Positions 54,295 to 62,849 are shown, numbered from the stretch's first letter. The stretch is DNA of 64,000 bases from Paracidovorax oryzae ATCC 19882 (GCF_000687165.1 NZ_JMKU01000006.1:186001-250000); one strand, 5' to 3'. Translations and numbers: made by a program. Notes: a model not told the origin generated them from the letters alone.

Positions 54295-56004
54295 ATGCGA
54301 ACGCCCGAAACGCTCACGGCGGTGGAGCGTGCTGCGCAACTGCGCCAGCGAGGATCCACCAGCGCCACGGGGGAGTCGACGGGCTCCCCCGCTTCTGCAC
54401 CAATCCAAGGTGCCAAACCTATGACAGCCCAAGAGAAAATGCGCGAATCTGCGCGCGCAGCGCTTAATAAAGGTTCCGCGAATGCGACTGCGAACCTAGA
54501 TCCATTGGAAGAGGTTGACGGATCGCTGACGATATTGAGCATTAACGAGATTGATCCTTACAAGTACAACCCCCGGACCAAGCCGAACCCTGCCAGGGCG
54601 AATCTCAAGGCCAGCATCAAGGCCGAGGGAATTACGAATGTAATCACGGTGACGCGCCGCTCCCCGAAAGAGAAGTATTTCCCTTATGGCGGGGGGAACA
54701 CGCGGATCGAGCTCGCCAAAGAGCTTTACGCTGAAGGCGAGGATCGCTTCGCAACCCTCGCCGTCGTAACGAAGAAGTGGCCCGGAGAGGCGGCAGTCAT
54801 TACGGCCCATCTCAGCGAAAACGACAATCGTGGCGACATCTCTTTTTGGGAGCGTGCACAGGGTGTCGCAGCGTTTAAGCGAGAGTTCGAGCGAGAATCT
54901 GGCCGCATTCTGACTGCTGCCGAAATTAATAAGGAACTGAAAGAGCGCGGTCTCAATTACGGGCTCAAGACCATTCAGAACTTCGCATTTGCCACGGAGC
55001 ATCTATATCCAGTAGGACCGTGGTTGCAGACGAAGGAAGTCAACGAAATAATTCGACCACTGATCGGTGCTATACAGGAGCTTTCGCGCAAGGGAGACGC
55101 TGCGGGACAAGTGAAGGCCGCGATCGACGAAATTCTGCTGATGCACGGCCAGGATCTTGAATCGCTGGAACTTAGCAACAAGGACACCGAGCCAGGTTCT
55201 CGAACCGATGTGCGTCTCGACGTGCAAAGTCTTATTACGGACTTGCAGAGTGTCTCGGCGAAAGTTTTGAAGCTGGATGCGGAACGGATGCCTCAGATTC
55301 TGAAGGAGGTTATCGGGAATCCGAAGGCTTCGTTCGCTGATCTGACGAGCACTCGGAAGGAACCACCAGATAAGTCGTTAGAGGCAGACGGAAAGGGTCG
55401 CCAGATGCCGCTTGGACCAATGCTCGGCAGCGTTCCAACCGGAAAGACACCCGCGCCGTCAACGGAGCGCGAGCGAAGCGCTAACGCGCCGGGGAGCCAG
55501 ACGCAGGAAGAGCGTCTGGCGGTGTTCAGCCAACAACTCACCAACGATTTTCTCGCGCTGAACGATGTGGTGCCGATTTCGGATTTCATACGTGTCGAGC
55601 CCGCTCTGCCGTTCGGATTCCTTGTGGACTTCCCTCAGGCCAGCGATGCCATCGCGGGCCAGTCGCTCACCGAGGAGCAGGCGGGAATGCGAGAAGCCAT
55701 CTGGCCCATCCTGGCTGCTCTTTCGGGCCAATGCAGCCAACCTCTGATCGAACGATGCAACCCTGAAAGTGGCTGGGCCGAGGCGGTAGCTCGGGGGCCT
55801 GCAGAACTCGAAGCGCGATGCGCTGCGATACGAGCGCCGTTTCGCAACGGCCTCATGTACGTCACCTCTTTTCACTTCCTCTTTGCTTTAAGCACGCCTC
55901 GTGTGGGCCCAGTGCTGTCGGCCGTCCTAAAAACCATCTTTGAATTTAGCAAAGATCATCCTGAACTGACCAAAGCGCCATTTAAACACATTTTTGCAAA
56001 TTGA
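54295..56004 (+). CDS. parB: ParB-family protein of a PFGI-1-class element
   Basis: The 569-residue product has a ParB/Srx nuclease-like core at about 90-260. It includes DPYKYNPRTKPNPARANLKASIKAEGITNVITVTRR, YGGGNTRIELAKELY (the ParB arginine-patch position) and HLSENDNRGDISFWERAQGVAAFKREFE, followed by a helix-turn-helix-like KELKERGLNYGLKTIQNFAFATEHLY. The long C-terminal half is typical of the element-type ParB, which is larger than chromosomal ParB. GGAGG lies five bases before the ATG at 54295, so this start is preferred to 54283. GC is clearly lower than in the chromosome to the left. Confidence 0.9.
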   Translation: MRTPETLTAVERAAQLRQRGSTSATGESTGSPASAPIQGAKPMTAQEKMRESARAALNKGSANATANLDPLEEVDGSLTILSINEIDPYKYNPRTKPNPARANLKASIKAEGITNVITVTRRSPKEKYFPYGGGNTRIELAKELYAEGEDRFATLAVVTKKWPGEAAVITAHLSENDNRGDISFWERAQGVAAFKREFERESGRILTAAEINKELKERGLNYGLKTIQNFAFATEHLYPVGPWLQTKEVNEIIRPLIGAIQELSRKGDAAGQVKAAIDEILLMHGQDLESLELSNKDTEPGSRTDVRLDVQSLITDLQSVSAKVLKLDAERMPQILKEVIGNPKASFADLTSTRKEPPDKSLEADGKGRQMPLGPMLGSVPTGKTPAPSTERERSANAPGSQTQEERLAVFSQQLTNDFLALNDVVPISDFIRVEPALPFGFLVDFPQASDAIAGQSLTEEQAGMREAIWPILAALSGQCSQPLIERCNPESGWAEAVARGPAELEARCAAIRAPFRNGLMYVTSFHFLFALSTPRVGPVLSAVLKTIFEFSKDHPELTKAPFKHIFAN

Positions 56005-56019
56005 TTTTTCGGTGTTCAT

Positions 56020-56649
56020 ATGATTAATCGCAGATTGCCTATTGAGTTTCGGGCGAACGACCAGCTCAATTATCTACTGCTGACTGAGTTGGTCCGCCTG
56101 ATCGAGACAGAAGATGGCTTGGTGCAACTCCTCGAGCACGGTTGCGATGCTGAACTCATTGATGGACTAAGGCGTCGTTCCTCTCGCGATCTTCTTGATT
56201 TGGCGGCTCGCATGCGGGAGTGGCGAGTCAGCTTCTCGCCCATTGAGATGCGTCAGCATCTCAACGGAATCGATCGTCAGCGCCGTGATAGCGAACTCTG
56301 CGAATATTTCATTAAAAATGGTGCTTCGCAGCCTTTGGTAGCGCGACTCTTTAGCAAATCCGCGACAGAGATTCGGAAGCTTCGAGACATATTGGTCGGC
56401 GGAGGTGCCGGTGGACGGACTAGGCTCCCACGGGATCTGAGTGTCCGGGATGAGATCCACCGCGAGTGGTACGAGATATCGCGCGCCGGCTCTGGCATGA
56501 CATCTCTCCGCGATCGACTATACAAGCTTCATTTGAAATTTTCGGAATACTCGATTGATACGCTGTACTCGACAATCCGCGAATTTGAACGAGGCGACGT
56601 AGTTTCGTGCCGAGCCAGGCGCCAAGGCGAGTCCCAAACCGCGGCGTAA
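56020..56649 (+). CDS. DUF2857 family protein
   Basis: The 209-residue product matches my recollection of DUF2857, a family almost confined to this class of integrative element and placed after parB. Visible are an N-terminal helical part (QLNYLLLTELVRLIETEDGL) and a segment CEYFIKNGASQPLVARLFSKSATEIRKLRDIL that looks like a DNA-binding helix-turn-helix. A role in element regulation or replication is an inference. It starts 15 bases after parB. Confidence 0.75.
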   Translation: MINRRLPIEFRANDQLNYLLLTELVRLIETEDGLVQLLEHGCDAELIDGLRRRSSRDLLDLAARMREWRVSFSPIEMRQHLNGIDRQRRDSELCEYFIKNGASQPLVARLFSKSATEIRKLRDILVGGGAGGRTRLPRDLSVRDEIHREWYEISRAGSGMTSLRDRLYKLHLKFSEYSIDTLYSTIREFERGDVVSCRARRQGESQTAA

Positions 56650-56656
56650 CCGATTT

Positions 56657-56938
56657 ATGGCAGTCGATTATTTCCTCATTGATGCACCTGAAAGCGTACC
56701 GGATGAATTTAACGCTTGGGTGGTGGCAAAAAATCGCCATTTCTCGCTATTCGATGAGTATATGAGTGCAGGCAGCGATCGAAGGTGCGAAGTTTTGGTG
56801 ATTGTCTGCGCGGCGAAGGTCGAGGCCGACCGCCTGGAGGGCATTGCCCGCCGCGCTTGGTTTGCGCTCCATAGACAGAATCTTGATGAGCTCAGCCGCG
56901 AACTTGCTGAAAGGCAGCGCAATGAAAATCGGGAATAG
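56657..56938 (+). CDS. Hypothetical protein in the integrative element
   Basis: The 93-residue soluble product (MAVDYFLIDAPESVPDEF...) is not recognised. It has a hydrophobic centre (RCEVLVIVCAAKVEADRLEGIARRAW) and a charged helical C-terminus. It starts seven bases after the DUF2857 stop and overlaps the next small gene by 17 bases. That packing and its base composition support a real gene. Confidence 0.6.
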   Translation: MAVDYFLIDAPESVPDEFNAWVVAKNRHFSLFDEYMSAGSDRRCEVLVIVCAAKVEADRLEGIARRAWFALHRQNLDELSRELAERQRNENRE

Positions 56939-57164
56939 CAATAATGCGCGGTGGCCCGCGGAAGCACTGGGTGCCTTTGTCATCGCGGCGACGATGTCTA
57001 TTGGGCTATGCGTGGCTTACTTCGCTTCCATTTATGTGGAGCGGGGTGAGTTGCCCGCAGATAGTTTGCCTGCCATCAGGTTCGTTGCCCTCGCAATATT
57101 TATTCTCGGAACGACTGCGCTGCTCGCATGTCTGGTCTACGTTTGTAAGAAATATCGCAAGTAG
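56922..57164 (+). CDS. Small inner-membrane protein in the integrative element
   Basis: The 80-residue product has two hydrophobic helices, at about residues 16-35 (GAFVIAATMSIGLCVAYFAS) and 52-73 (FVALAIFILGTTALLACLVYVC), and a basic C-terminus (KKYRK). It overlaps the preceding gene. No family is recognised. The start at 56922 is the only ATG that leaves both helices with a short hydrophilic N-terminus. Confidence 0.6.
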   Translation: MKIGNSNNARWPAEALGAFVIAATMSIGLCVAYFASIYVERGELPADSLPAIRFVALAIFILGTTALLACLVYVCKKYRK

Positions 57165-57224
57165 GTTCGGCGGATAAATCTCTGACAGTCCCCGCCCAAA
57201 TTCGATCCTTTGAAAAGAATCGCC

Positions 57225-57692
57225 ATGCACACGAACCATAATCTGGCCAGGCCACACAATGAAATGCTTTCCGCAATGCTACTCGAATGGGTTGGGCAAG
57301 CGCCGGTGACCATACATCGGGCATTTATCGATTTAACCGGAAATGTTCTGTGTGCGCTTTGGCTGACCTATGCCTTGGAAAAAGCCAAGGCATGGGAACA
57401 GGGCGCTTCCAAGAATGGCCTGGTGGCCATCGACATGACGTCGGCCGAATGCGAGCGCGACACAGGCATCACCCGCGCGCAGCAGCAGACCTGTCGCAAG
57501 GTGCTGGTGCAGATGGAGATCCTTTCAGAGGTGGGGGGCCAGGGCAGGGCGATCCAGTACACGCTGAATACGGGCCGCTTGCTCGATCTGCTCATGCGAC
57601 AAGCGCAGCCGCTCGCGGACGCATTGCGTGTGAGCCGAAGCGATGCTTCCGCGAGCGATGCCGAGGCAGCGACAACGGCAAATCGGCCGTGA
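57225..57692 (+). CDS. Hypothetical protein with a winged-helix-like segment
   Basis: The 155-residue product has CALWLTYALEKAKAWEQ followed by IDMTSAECERDTGITRAQQQTCRKVLVQMEILSEVGGQGRAIQYTLN. The latter reads as a winged helix (recognition helix, then the wing), similar in style to the replication protein encoded next. It may help replication or regulation. I chose the ATG at 57225 rather than a TTG at 57210. It ends 18 bases before the replication gene. Confidence 0.65.
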   Translation: MHTNHNLARPHNEMLSAMLLEWVGQAPVTIHRAFIDLTGNVLCALWLTYALEKAKAWEQGASKNGLVAIDMTSAECERDTGITRAQQQTCRKVLVQMEILSEVGGQGRAIQYTLNTGRLLDLLMRQAQPLADALRVSRSDASASDAEAATTANRP

Positions 57693-57710
57693 CGGGCGAG
57701 GTGCGACCTG

Positions 57711-59414
57711 GTGCGAGCTACTCCATCACTTCAACCGCCCGCGGCAACGAGCCCTCCGCGCGAGGACGCCGGGCCCTCTGTCCAGGAGCAAATCCTTCTT
57801 CACCTGGACGAGCGCGGCTACGTCCCGTTCCATCCGACGCTGGCCGAAAAGTTCGGCCATAAGGCCGCTGTCTTCGTCGGGATGGCGCTGTACTGGACAC
57901 GGCACAGCCTACGCAATCACCCGCAGCGTAGTGGCTGGTTCAACATGTCGATCCAGCAGTGGCAGGCTGCCATCGGCATCAGCAGAACAGAGCAGACCAC
58001 GGTTCGACAGTCGCTGACCGAGTCGGGCGTGCTGGAAGAAATGCTGGTTGGCCGGCCCGCGGTCATGCACTTCCGCCTCAACGTCTCAGCCCTGGCCAAG
58101 GCGCTGGCGCGCTCTGGAGACGACGGCGTTCCAACATGGGACACCGTCGCAAGCTGGTTTCGCGGATACCACAACTACTACAAGCCGCTTGCTGACATCG
58201 CTGGCAGTGTCGGGGCAGGGCTGTACCTGTCTCTTCTGCTGCAATGGCATCGCGCGGCAGTCCTCCGTGGCCAACTGAGCAACGGATGCGTCGAAGCGGG
58301 TCAGGACGACATCAGCCGCGCATTGTGCCTCGGTCCAAAGGTCCAGCGGAACGCGCGACTGCGGCTAAAAAAGGCCGGGTTCATCCAGGAAACAGGTCCA
58401 GCCGGCGGCCTTGTCCGCGTCAATCTCGACGCGGTGCTCATGTGTCTTCGCGGCCAGAGCATCAAGCCTCTCAAAGGACTAGCGCGACCGGCCGAGCCTC
58501 CAAGCCCGGGCGCGGACGTTACGCAGCCTTTGGCCAAGGACAGAGGTGTTCGGGCCACACAGGAGCCACACGCGCGAATCGACCTGTCCGGGTTGGCTGC
58601 GACTTTTAGGCAGCTTCCCCTTGGCCTACAAGAATGCAATCGGCCCGTTCCGGCCGCGCGTCCCCGAGATTTGCTGATGTCGATCATGGCGGCCGGCGAT
58701 CTGCCCGAGGTTGTCGGATTTCGACAAGTTGCGCCGCCTGTTGCAGGTGGAGTCCCCGCGATCAACGCTAGCGAAAAACCCAAAAGCGACAAGCACTTAC
58801 GGCGGGAATTCTGGCCGGCACTGGAGGTACCGCCGGTACGGGCAAGGAATGCCGTTTCCTGCAAACTTGAGGCTCGCGAGAGTGCCGAAACCTGCATCCA
58901 AGTTTTGCCCTTTCCTGCAACCTATATACAAGGGGATTCATTACAAACTACTACTACCGGTAGTAGTAGTGGACCGGAAAGCACTGCAGCCGAAGGAACG
59001 AACCCGGACGGCCTGGTTTTCCCGGAAGCGCTCTCCCTTGCGCAGGTGGAGGGCATCCAGCAACTGCTCGCCCGTGTGGAAGTCGAACATCGCCAGTTGG
59101 TGCTGGATGAGCTCGCCGGCCGGATGAGCGGCCATACGCCGATCAAGAGCCCCGTTGGATGGGTCAGCGGCCTGGTGCAACGCATGGCCGAAGGGCCTGT
59201 TGTCTTCGCCCACGCCGACCAGGTCGCGACAGACCGCCGCATGCGTGTCAAGCTGAGGGAAAGGGCCGAGAGGCCGGCCCCCGGTCCTGCGTCCTTGGCA
59301 TCCCGCCAAGTGACCGTTGACCCCGGCGCCGCGGCGCGCGCTGCCGCCGAGCGCGAAAAGATTCGACTGCTGACCGAAGAAATGCGCGGCGGCCGGTTCA
59401 GGAGAGCCAAGTGA
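57711..59414 (+). CDS. STY4528-like pathogenicity-island replication protein
   Basis: The 567-residue product begins at a GTG with GCGAGG eight bases upstream. Residues about 25-130 and 140-245 are two related helical blocks with winged-helix character (AVFVGMALYWTRHSLRNHPQRSGWFNMSIQQWQAAIGISRTEQTTVRQSL; LYLSLLLQWHRAAVLRG...DDISRALCLGPKVQRNARLRLKKAGFI). A variable linker (about 250-430) and a C-terminal domain (EGIQQLLARVEVEHRQLVLDELAGRM) follow. The layout and position fit the STY4528 replication family of SPI-7/PFGI-1 elements. A perfect 24-bp palindrome lies in the linker and direct repeats lie just downstream, as would suit an initiator next to its origin. Confidence 0.72.
   Translation: MRATPSLQPPAATSPPREDAGPSVQEQILLHLDERGYVPFHPTLAEKFGHKAAVFVGMALYWTRHSLRNHPQRSGWFNMSIQQWQAAIGISRTEQTTVRQSLTESGVLEEMLVGRPAVMHFRLNVSALAKALARSGDDGVPTWDTVASWFRGYHNYYKPLADIAGSVGAGLYLSLLLQWHRAAVLRGQLSNGCVEAGQDDISRALCLGPKVQRNARLRLKKAGFIQETGPAGGLVRVNLDAVLMCLRGQSIKPLKGLARPAEPPSPGADVTQPLAKDRGVRATQEPHARIDLSGLAATFRQLPLGLQECNRPVPAARPRDLLMSIMAAGDLPEVVGFRQVAPPVAGGVPAINASEKPKSDKHLRREFWPALEVPPVRARNAVSCKLEARESAETCIQVLPFPATYIQGDSLQTTTTGSSSGPESTAAEGTNPDGLVFPEALSLAQVEGIQQLLARVEVEHRQLVLDELAGRMSGHTPIKSPVGWVSGLVQRMAEGPVVFAHADQVATDRRMRVKLRERAERPAPGPASLASRQVTVDPGAAARAAAEREKIRLLTEEMRGGRFRRAK
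58947..58970. repeat. Perfect 24-bp palindrome inside the replication gene
   Basis: ACTACTACTACC is followed directly by GGTAGTAGTAGT, its exact reverse complement. It encodes a Thr-Thr-Thr-Thr-Gly-Ser-Ser-Ser stretch in the variable linker of the replication protein. Triplet purity makes it able to form a cruciform or hairpin. Confidence 0.9.
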
Positions 59415-59866
59415 CGCGCTCATCCGCAGATATCACCCGTTGTAGGGCTGCTGGAGCTTTGCGCCGATACCAGGAGGGTCAAGTCGCGCCGGTTGGCGAC
59501 CGTCGCAGCGCATCCCAAGCCGCATCGCGCGTTGTCGGGCACAAAGGATGTCAGAACGTCACGCACGGTACTCGTCATCACGCAAGCCAAAAAGACTCAC
59601 GTCGTAACCGTGACCCCGTGACCCAAAACGGGTTACACGGTAAGGCTTACCGCGTGACCCAAAACGGGTTACCTGGTACCCGTTACCACGTGACCCAAAA
59701 CGGGTTACACGGTGCCCTGCACCACGTATGTCGGAAAGACACACATGCCATTCGAGGCTATGTGTTCTTGAGGCAATCAATGACTGCCCGCCCACAGTCC
59801 AATTTAAAAGATCCCCCGAGCGGAGGATCGCGACCGGTTTGCCAAGCCGGATTTTCATTGCAATAG
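59411..59866 (+). CDS. Doubtful ORF spanning the iteron array
   Basis: A GTG at 59411 overlaps the replication gene stop (GTGA) and has AGGAG six bases upstream. The 151-residue product is Arg/His-rich and contains the 12-residue repeat RVTQNGLPGTRY-like unit produced by the 36-bp DNA repeat. The opposite strand is also open here with a repeat (VTRFGSRG), so coding potential may be accidental. It is recorded because the translation signals are good. Confidence 0.3.
   Translation: MTRSSADITRCRAAGALRRYQEGQVAPVGDRRSASQAASRVVGHKGCQNVTHGTRHHASQKDSRRNRDPVTQNGLHGKAYRVTQNGLPGTRYHVTQNGLHGALHHVCRKDTHAIRGYVFLRQSMTARPQSNLKDPPSGGSRPVCQAGFSLQ
59581..59708 (+). repeat. Iteron-like direct repeats (36-bp period), candidate replication origin
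   Basis: CGTGACCCAAAACGGGTTAC occurs exactly at 59617-59636, 59653-59672 and 59689-59708, each 36 bases apart. A fourth copy, one period upstream at 59581-59600, matches 13 of 20. Each copy is itself a partial dyad (GTGACCC/GGGTTAC). The 16-base spacers carry dyads too, perfect in CGGTAAG-G-CTTACCG (59638-59652), and another follows at 59711-59723 (GGTGC-CCT-GCACC). Lying just after a replication gene, it looks like an initiator-binding array. Confidence 0.8.
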
Positions 59867-59884
59867 AACTGATCAGGAAACCCT

Positions 59885-60343
59885 ATGACAGGTACTCAAC
59901 TCTTCGCACAGCTCGTCCAGCGATTCCAAAACTACACGGATGCAGCCGTGTTATGGGTTTTACTGAAGGAGGAAGCGGATGTTCGTGAGCACAGCACGAC
60001 AGCCGGTTCAATGGCGCACGAGCAACTGTGCGGCACCGCTCGCCCTACTACCGTTCAGCGGTCATTTCAGCGGCTTGAACTGATGCGGTTCATTTCCGTA
60101 CGTACTCATAAAAATACGAAGACGCTCATCACTGTTGACCGGGAGGCCGTTCTCGAATTTCTTAGGCAGCCATTGGCAGAGCGCTTGCCTGCGCTCAGTG
60201 ATAAACAGTTTTCTTTCCTTGAGGCTTGGAATGGTGAAGCCGTTTCACCCAACAGCCAGAACGAAGCCATTCCTACGGTGGCCAGTGATAACGCATTGAT
60301 CTCACATTCGGCGCCGTCCTCGTCCGAGCCAATCACACACTGA
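59885..60343 (+). CDS. Hypothetical protein, probable winged-helix DNA-binding protein
   Basis: The 152-residue product opens MTGTQLFAQLVQRFQNYTDAAVLWVLLKEEADVREH and has RPTTVQRSFQRLELMRFISVRTHKNTKTLITVD, which reads as a recognition helix plus wing. The remaining 55 residues are disordered and Ser-rich. AGGAAA precedes the ATG. It follows the iteron array directly and could bind it. No family is recognised. Confidence 0.65.
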   Translation: MTGTQLFAQLVQRFQNYTDAAVLWVLLKEEADVREHSTTAGSMAHEQLCGTARPTTVQRSFQRLELMRFISVRTHKNTKTLITVDREAVLEFLRQPLAERLPALSDKQFSFLEAWNGEAVSPNSQNEAIPTVASDNALISHSAPSSSEPITH

Positions 60344-60367
60344 ACGCCAAACCAAAGGAGAACCTGC

Positions 60368-61495
60368 ATGGCAACTACAAAAAAAAGCGTCGAGGCTGTA
60401 GCCCCGAACTTTGCGCCGGAAGGCTTGGCCGCGTTACTGAAACCCACGCTGGCATTTGAAAAAGAGCCCGACTCACCATTTTCTGACGGCTATTCGATCC
60501 GCCGCGAAGAGCAGGTGCTGGCCGAGTACATCGCGGCTGGGGCATCGCCAGACGACCCTCTGTTCGATCGATACGCCGAACTGGAGGACCGTCGGGAGCG
60601 GCTGCAGCAGATGCAGAGCGAGCGAGATGCCCAGCGCGGTGCAGACGTCGTGGCCACCCGATCGGAGGCTGCGGGACTTGATGCCATCGGTGGCCTGGTA
60701 GATGACGGGCTGGACCAGATGACGATCCACACGATTGAGGCGTACCGGATGTTCCTCGGTCGTAGCAGGGATGCCGCCAATCGGATCAACCCCATCATCG
60801 GCGGCAAGCGGGTCGCCTCGTGCCTTCGCAACCTGTGGATGCTGACGGGCAACGACAACCCCTACGCGGAGTGGGCGCTGCTGCGGCATGAGCACGGGAT
60901 CAACGAGGTCCACAAGCATCTCCAGGCCGCGATAGTCAAGGCCGAGGACATGCTGGATCAGCAGCGCAAGCGTGGCCTGGTGCTTGCCGTCCTTTCGTCG
61001 TCCAGCCCGATGACTGTGAACCTGGGTTTTCGCAGTCCTTATGGCTACGCCATTTCGATGCTGATGGTGGACTACGACCACTACGTACGGCTGCAGAAGA
61101 CGCTGCAGCGCAAGAACCTGCTCTCCGACGACGAGGTCCGCGAAATCCTCCGGAAAGCCCAGCGGGCGATCCTGAACGTCTTCTACGGAACCGCGCGCTT
61201 CGATCGCTGGCTCAGCCGCCCGGAGATTCGTGCGCTGAACCGCAGCGACTGGGTCAGCAGTGACGAGGATGCGGCAAAGCGACTGCAGTTCGCGGTGTCC
61301 ACCTTCGGCCCCGTCCCCGCGGCGGTCTACAAGGCCACCATCTCCCCGTCGCATTCCCGTCGTCGCTACTCGCTGAGCGAAGCAGAGCAGGCGGTGCTGA
61401 AGCAAGTCGGCGAGCAACTTGAAGCTGCTGAACAGGCCGAGCTCGAAGCTGGGGCAACGTCTGCTCCGGCCGAGGATGCCGCAGTCACCTCTTGA
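60368..61495 (+). CDS. Integrating conjugative element protein, PFL_4669 family (TIGR03761)
   Basis: The 375-residue product is conserved in PFGI-1-class elements but has no established function. Recognisable stretches are TIHTIEAYRMFLGRSRDAANRINPIIGGKRVASCLRNLWMLTGNDNPYAEWALLRHE and LSSSSPMTVNLGFRSPYGYAISMLMVDYDHYVRLQKTLQRKNLLS. An acidic, Ala-rich tail closes it. AAAGGAG lies seven bases before the ATG. Its place between the replication gene and DUF3158-ssb is the usual one. Confidence 0.85.
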   Translation: MATTKKSVEAVAPNFAPEGLAALLKPTLAFEKEPDSPFSDGYSIRREEQVLAEYIAAGASPDDPLFDRYAELEDRRERLQQMQSERDAQRGADVVATRSEAAGLDAIGGLVDDGLDQMTIHTIEAYRMFLGRSRDAANRINPIIGGKRVASCLRNLWMLTGNDNPYAEWALLRHEHGINEVHKHLQAAIVKAEDMLDQQRKRGLVLAVLSSSSPMTVNLGFRSPYGYAISMLMVDYDHYVRLQKTLQRKNLLSDDEVREILRKAQRAILNVFYGTARFDRWLSRPEIRALNRSDWVSSDEDAAKRLQFAVSTFGPVPAAVYKATISPSHSRRRYSLSEAEQAVLKQVGEQLEAAEQAELEAGATSAPAEDAAVTS

Positions 61496-61540
61496 AGCAT
61501 CGCGCATGAGCATGGTGCAGCGGTCATGAAAGGGGAGCGA

Positions 61541-62050
61541 ATGAAAGGATCGGTTGGGAAAGGGCAGACGGATCTCATCGGATCCGAGCATGCCGTCAAC
61601 CACGTGCTGTGGGCAAGACGAGCCGCAGAGGACCAGACCTGTCAAAACCCGATTGACGCAAAGGCCCTTACGGGTAGGGGCACCCTTGCCCACCTGCGCC
61701 AGCAAGTTGCCACCCTCGACGCTGCCGTGCTGGACATGCGCGAACTGGCCGCGAAGTCCAAGAGTGTCATCGGCCTGCGCGCATACCTGGTCGTCCACCA
61801 ACGGTCGCACAGCGGCTACATGTTCCTGCGGTGGCGCGAACGATCGTCCAGTCGCCACCTGCCGTGGGAGGAGGCCGAGCGTCTGGACCATGGCTCACGC
61901 CAACTCAACGAGTGGTGCCGGACCGCGTCTCGGCTCGCACAGGAAATCAACGCGCGTCACCTCAGCGCACGCGAGGCGATCAAGCGCATCCGTGACCAGG
62001 TGGAACAGTCCGAACCGTTCATGTTTCCGAGATCACCAATCTCGGTGTAA
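61541..62050 (+). CDS. DUF3158 family integrative element protein
   Basis: The 169-residue product lies between the PFL_4669 family gene and ssb, where DUF3158 proteins sit in this class of element. Visible are LRQQVATLDAAVLDMRELAAKSKSVIGLRAYLVVHQRSHSGYMFLRWRERS and a helical C-terminus. The ATG at 61541 is preferred to 61526 because GGGGAG lies just upstream of it. The function is unknown; an association with single-strand DNA processing is inferred only from context. Confidence 0.7.
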   Translation: MKGSVGKGQTDLIGSEHAVNHVLWARRAAEDQTCQNPIDAKALTGRGTLAHLRQQVATLDAAVLDMRELAAKSKSVIGLRAYLVVHQRSHSGYMFLRWRERSSSRHLPWEEAERLDHGSRQLNEWCRTASRLAQEINARHLSAREAIKRIRDQVEQSEPFMFPRSPISV

Positions 62051-62117
62051 GTCTCATCGCGAGTACGGACCTGGTGCAGCCGTGCCCGCGAATCTCAACG
62101 CACCGTGGAGCAACGCA

Positions 62118-62516
62118 ATGCAGAACCTTTTCATCGGCAAGGGCAACCTGGCCAACTCGCCCGAACTTCGACAGCTCACGGGCAGGAACGGCGACTTCGA
62201 GGTGGCATCAATGCGCGTCTACTTCGGTCGGTATGGGCAGACGGAGGACGGCGAGGTGGAGCAGGTCGGCGGCTTCTGGCGCGAAGTCGAGATCTACGGC
62301 CAGAAGGCTCGCGACGTCGCTCGCCACCTGCGGAGGGGAGCCCGCGTCCTGGTCATCGGCGAGGAACGGGAATTCACTGCCCGTGGCGACAACGGCGAGG
62401 TAGAGGTCATCAAGGTGGTGGCCGAGGACGTGGCACTCCAGCTCACGCGCATCGAGCAGATCGTGTTCAAGGCACGGCGCGATGCAACGGAGCCGGAAGG
62501 TGAAGTTCCTGCCTGA
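62118..62516 (+). CDS. ssb: Single-stranded DNA-binding protein of the integrative element
   Basis: The 132-residue protein has the OB-fold pattern of SSB: MQNLFIGKGNLANSPELRQLTGRNGDFEVASMRVYFGRY, GGFWREVEIYGQKARDVARHLRRGARVLVIGEERE and VIKVVAEDVALQLTRIEQIVF. It lacks the acidic DDDIPF-type tail of chromosomal SSB, a common state in element-borne copies. GGAG lies seven bases before the ATG. It probably protects single-stranded DNA during transfer or replication of the element. Confidence 0.85.
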   Translation: MQNLFIGKGNLANSPELRQLTGRNGDFEVASMRVYFGRYGQTEDGEVEQVGGFWREVEIYGQKARDVARHLRRGARVLVIGEEREFTARGDNGEVEVIKVVAEDVALQLTRIEQIVFKARRDATEPEGEVPA

Positions 62517-62589
62517 GGGGCGTCCTGCGCCAGAACACCGAGCCCCAACGCATCAGCGTTGGGCATCCGAACATCCACTGGAGCAAGTG

Positions 62590-62841
62590 ATGAGTGAGCA
62601 AGATTTCCAACAGCGGGTTGATGCATGTCTGCGCGACCCGCTTGCCAGTACCGATCGCCTCACCGCCATTGCCGCGCTCGCGAATGCGAGGCCATCTCTC
62701 CGGCAGGACGCGGAACATGCAGCAAGGCCGATCGTGATTGGCGAGTCCACCCCTCTCACGCGCACCTTTCTCGCTCGGGTTTGGAGCGCAATGCAGTCGC
62801 TGCTGCAAAAGCGCGCCGCTGCCCGCGCGATCAAATGCTGA
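62590..62841 (+). CDS. Small hypothetical protein in the integrative element
   Basis: The 83-residue product (MSEQDFQQRVDACLRDPLASTDRLTAIAALANARPSLRQD...) is helical and basic at the C-terminus. GGAG lies six bases upstream of the ATG at 62590. No family is recognised. Its stop is followed within nine bases by the start of the glycine-rich gene. Confidence 0.6.
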   Translation: MSEQDFQQRVDACLRDPLASTDRLTAIAALANARPSLRQDAEHAARPIVIGESTPLTRTFLARVWSAMQSLLQKRAAARAIKC

Positions 62842-62849
62842 GGCATCTC

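Noticed and set aside
59581-59723. Short regularly spaced repeats that could suggest a CRISPR array
   Set aside because: Repeats are 20 bp with 16-bp spacers, the spacers are themselves dyads, there are only three exact copies and no cas gene is near. Iterons explain it better.
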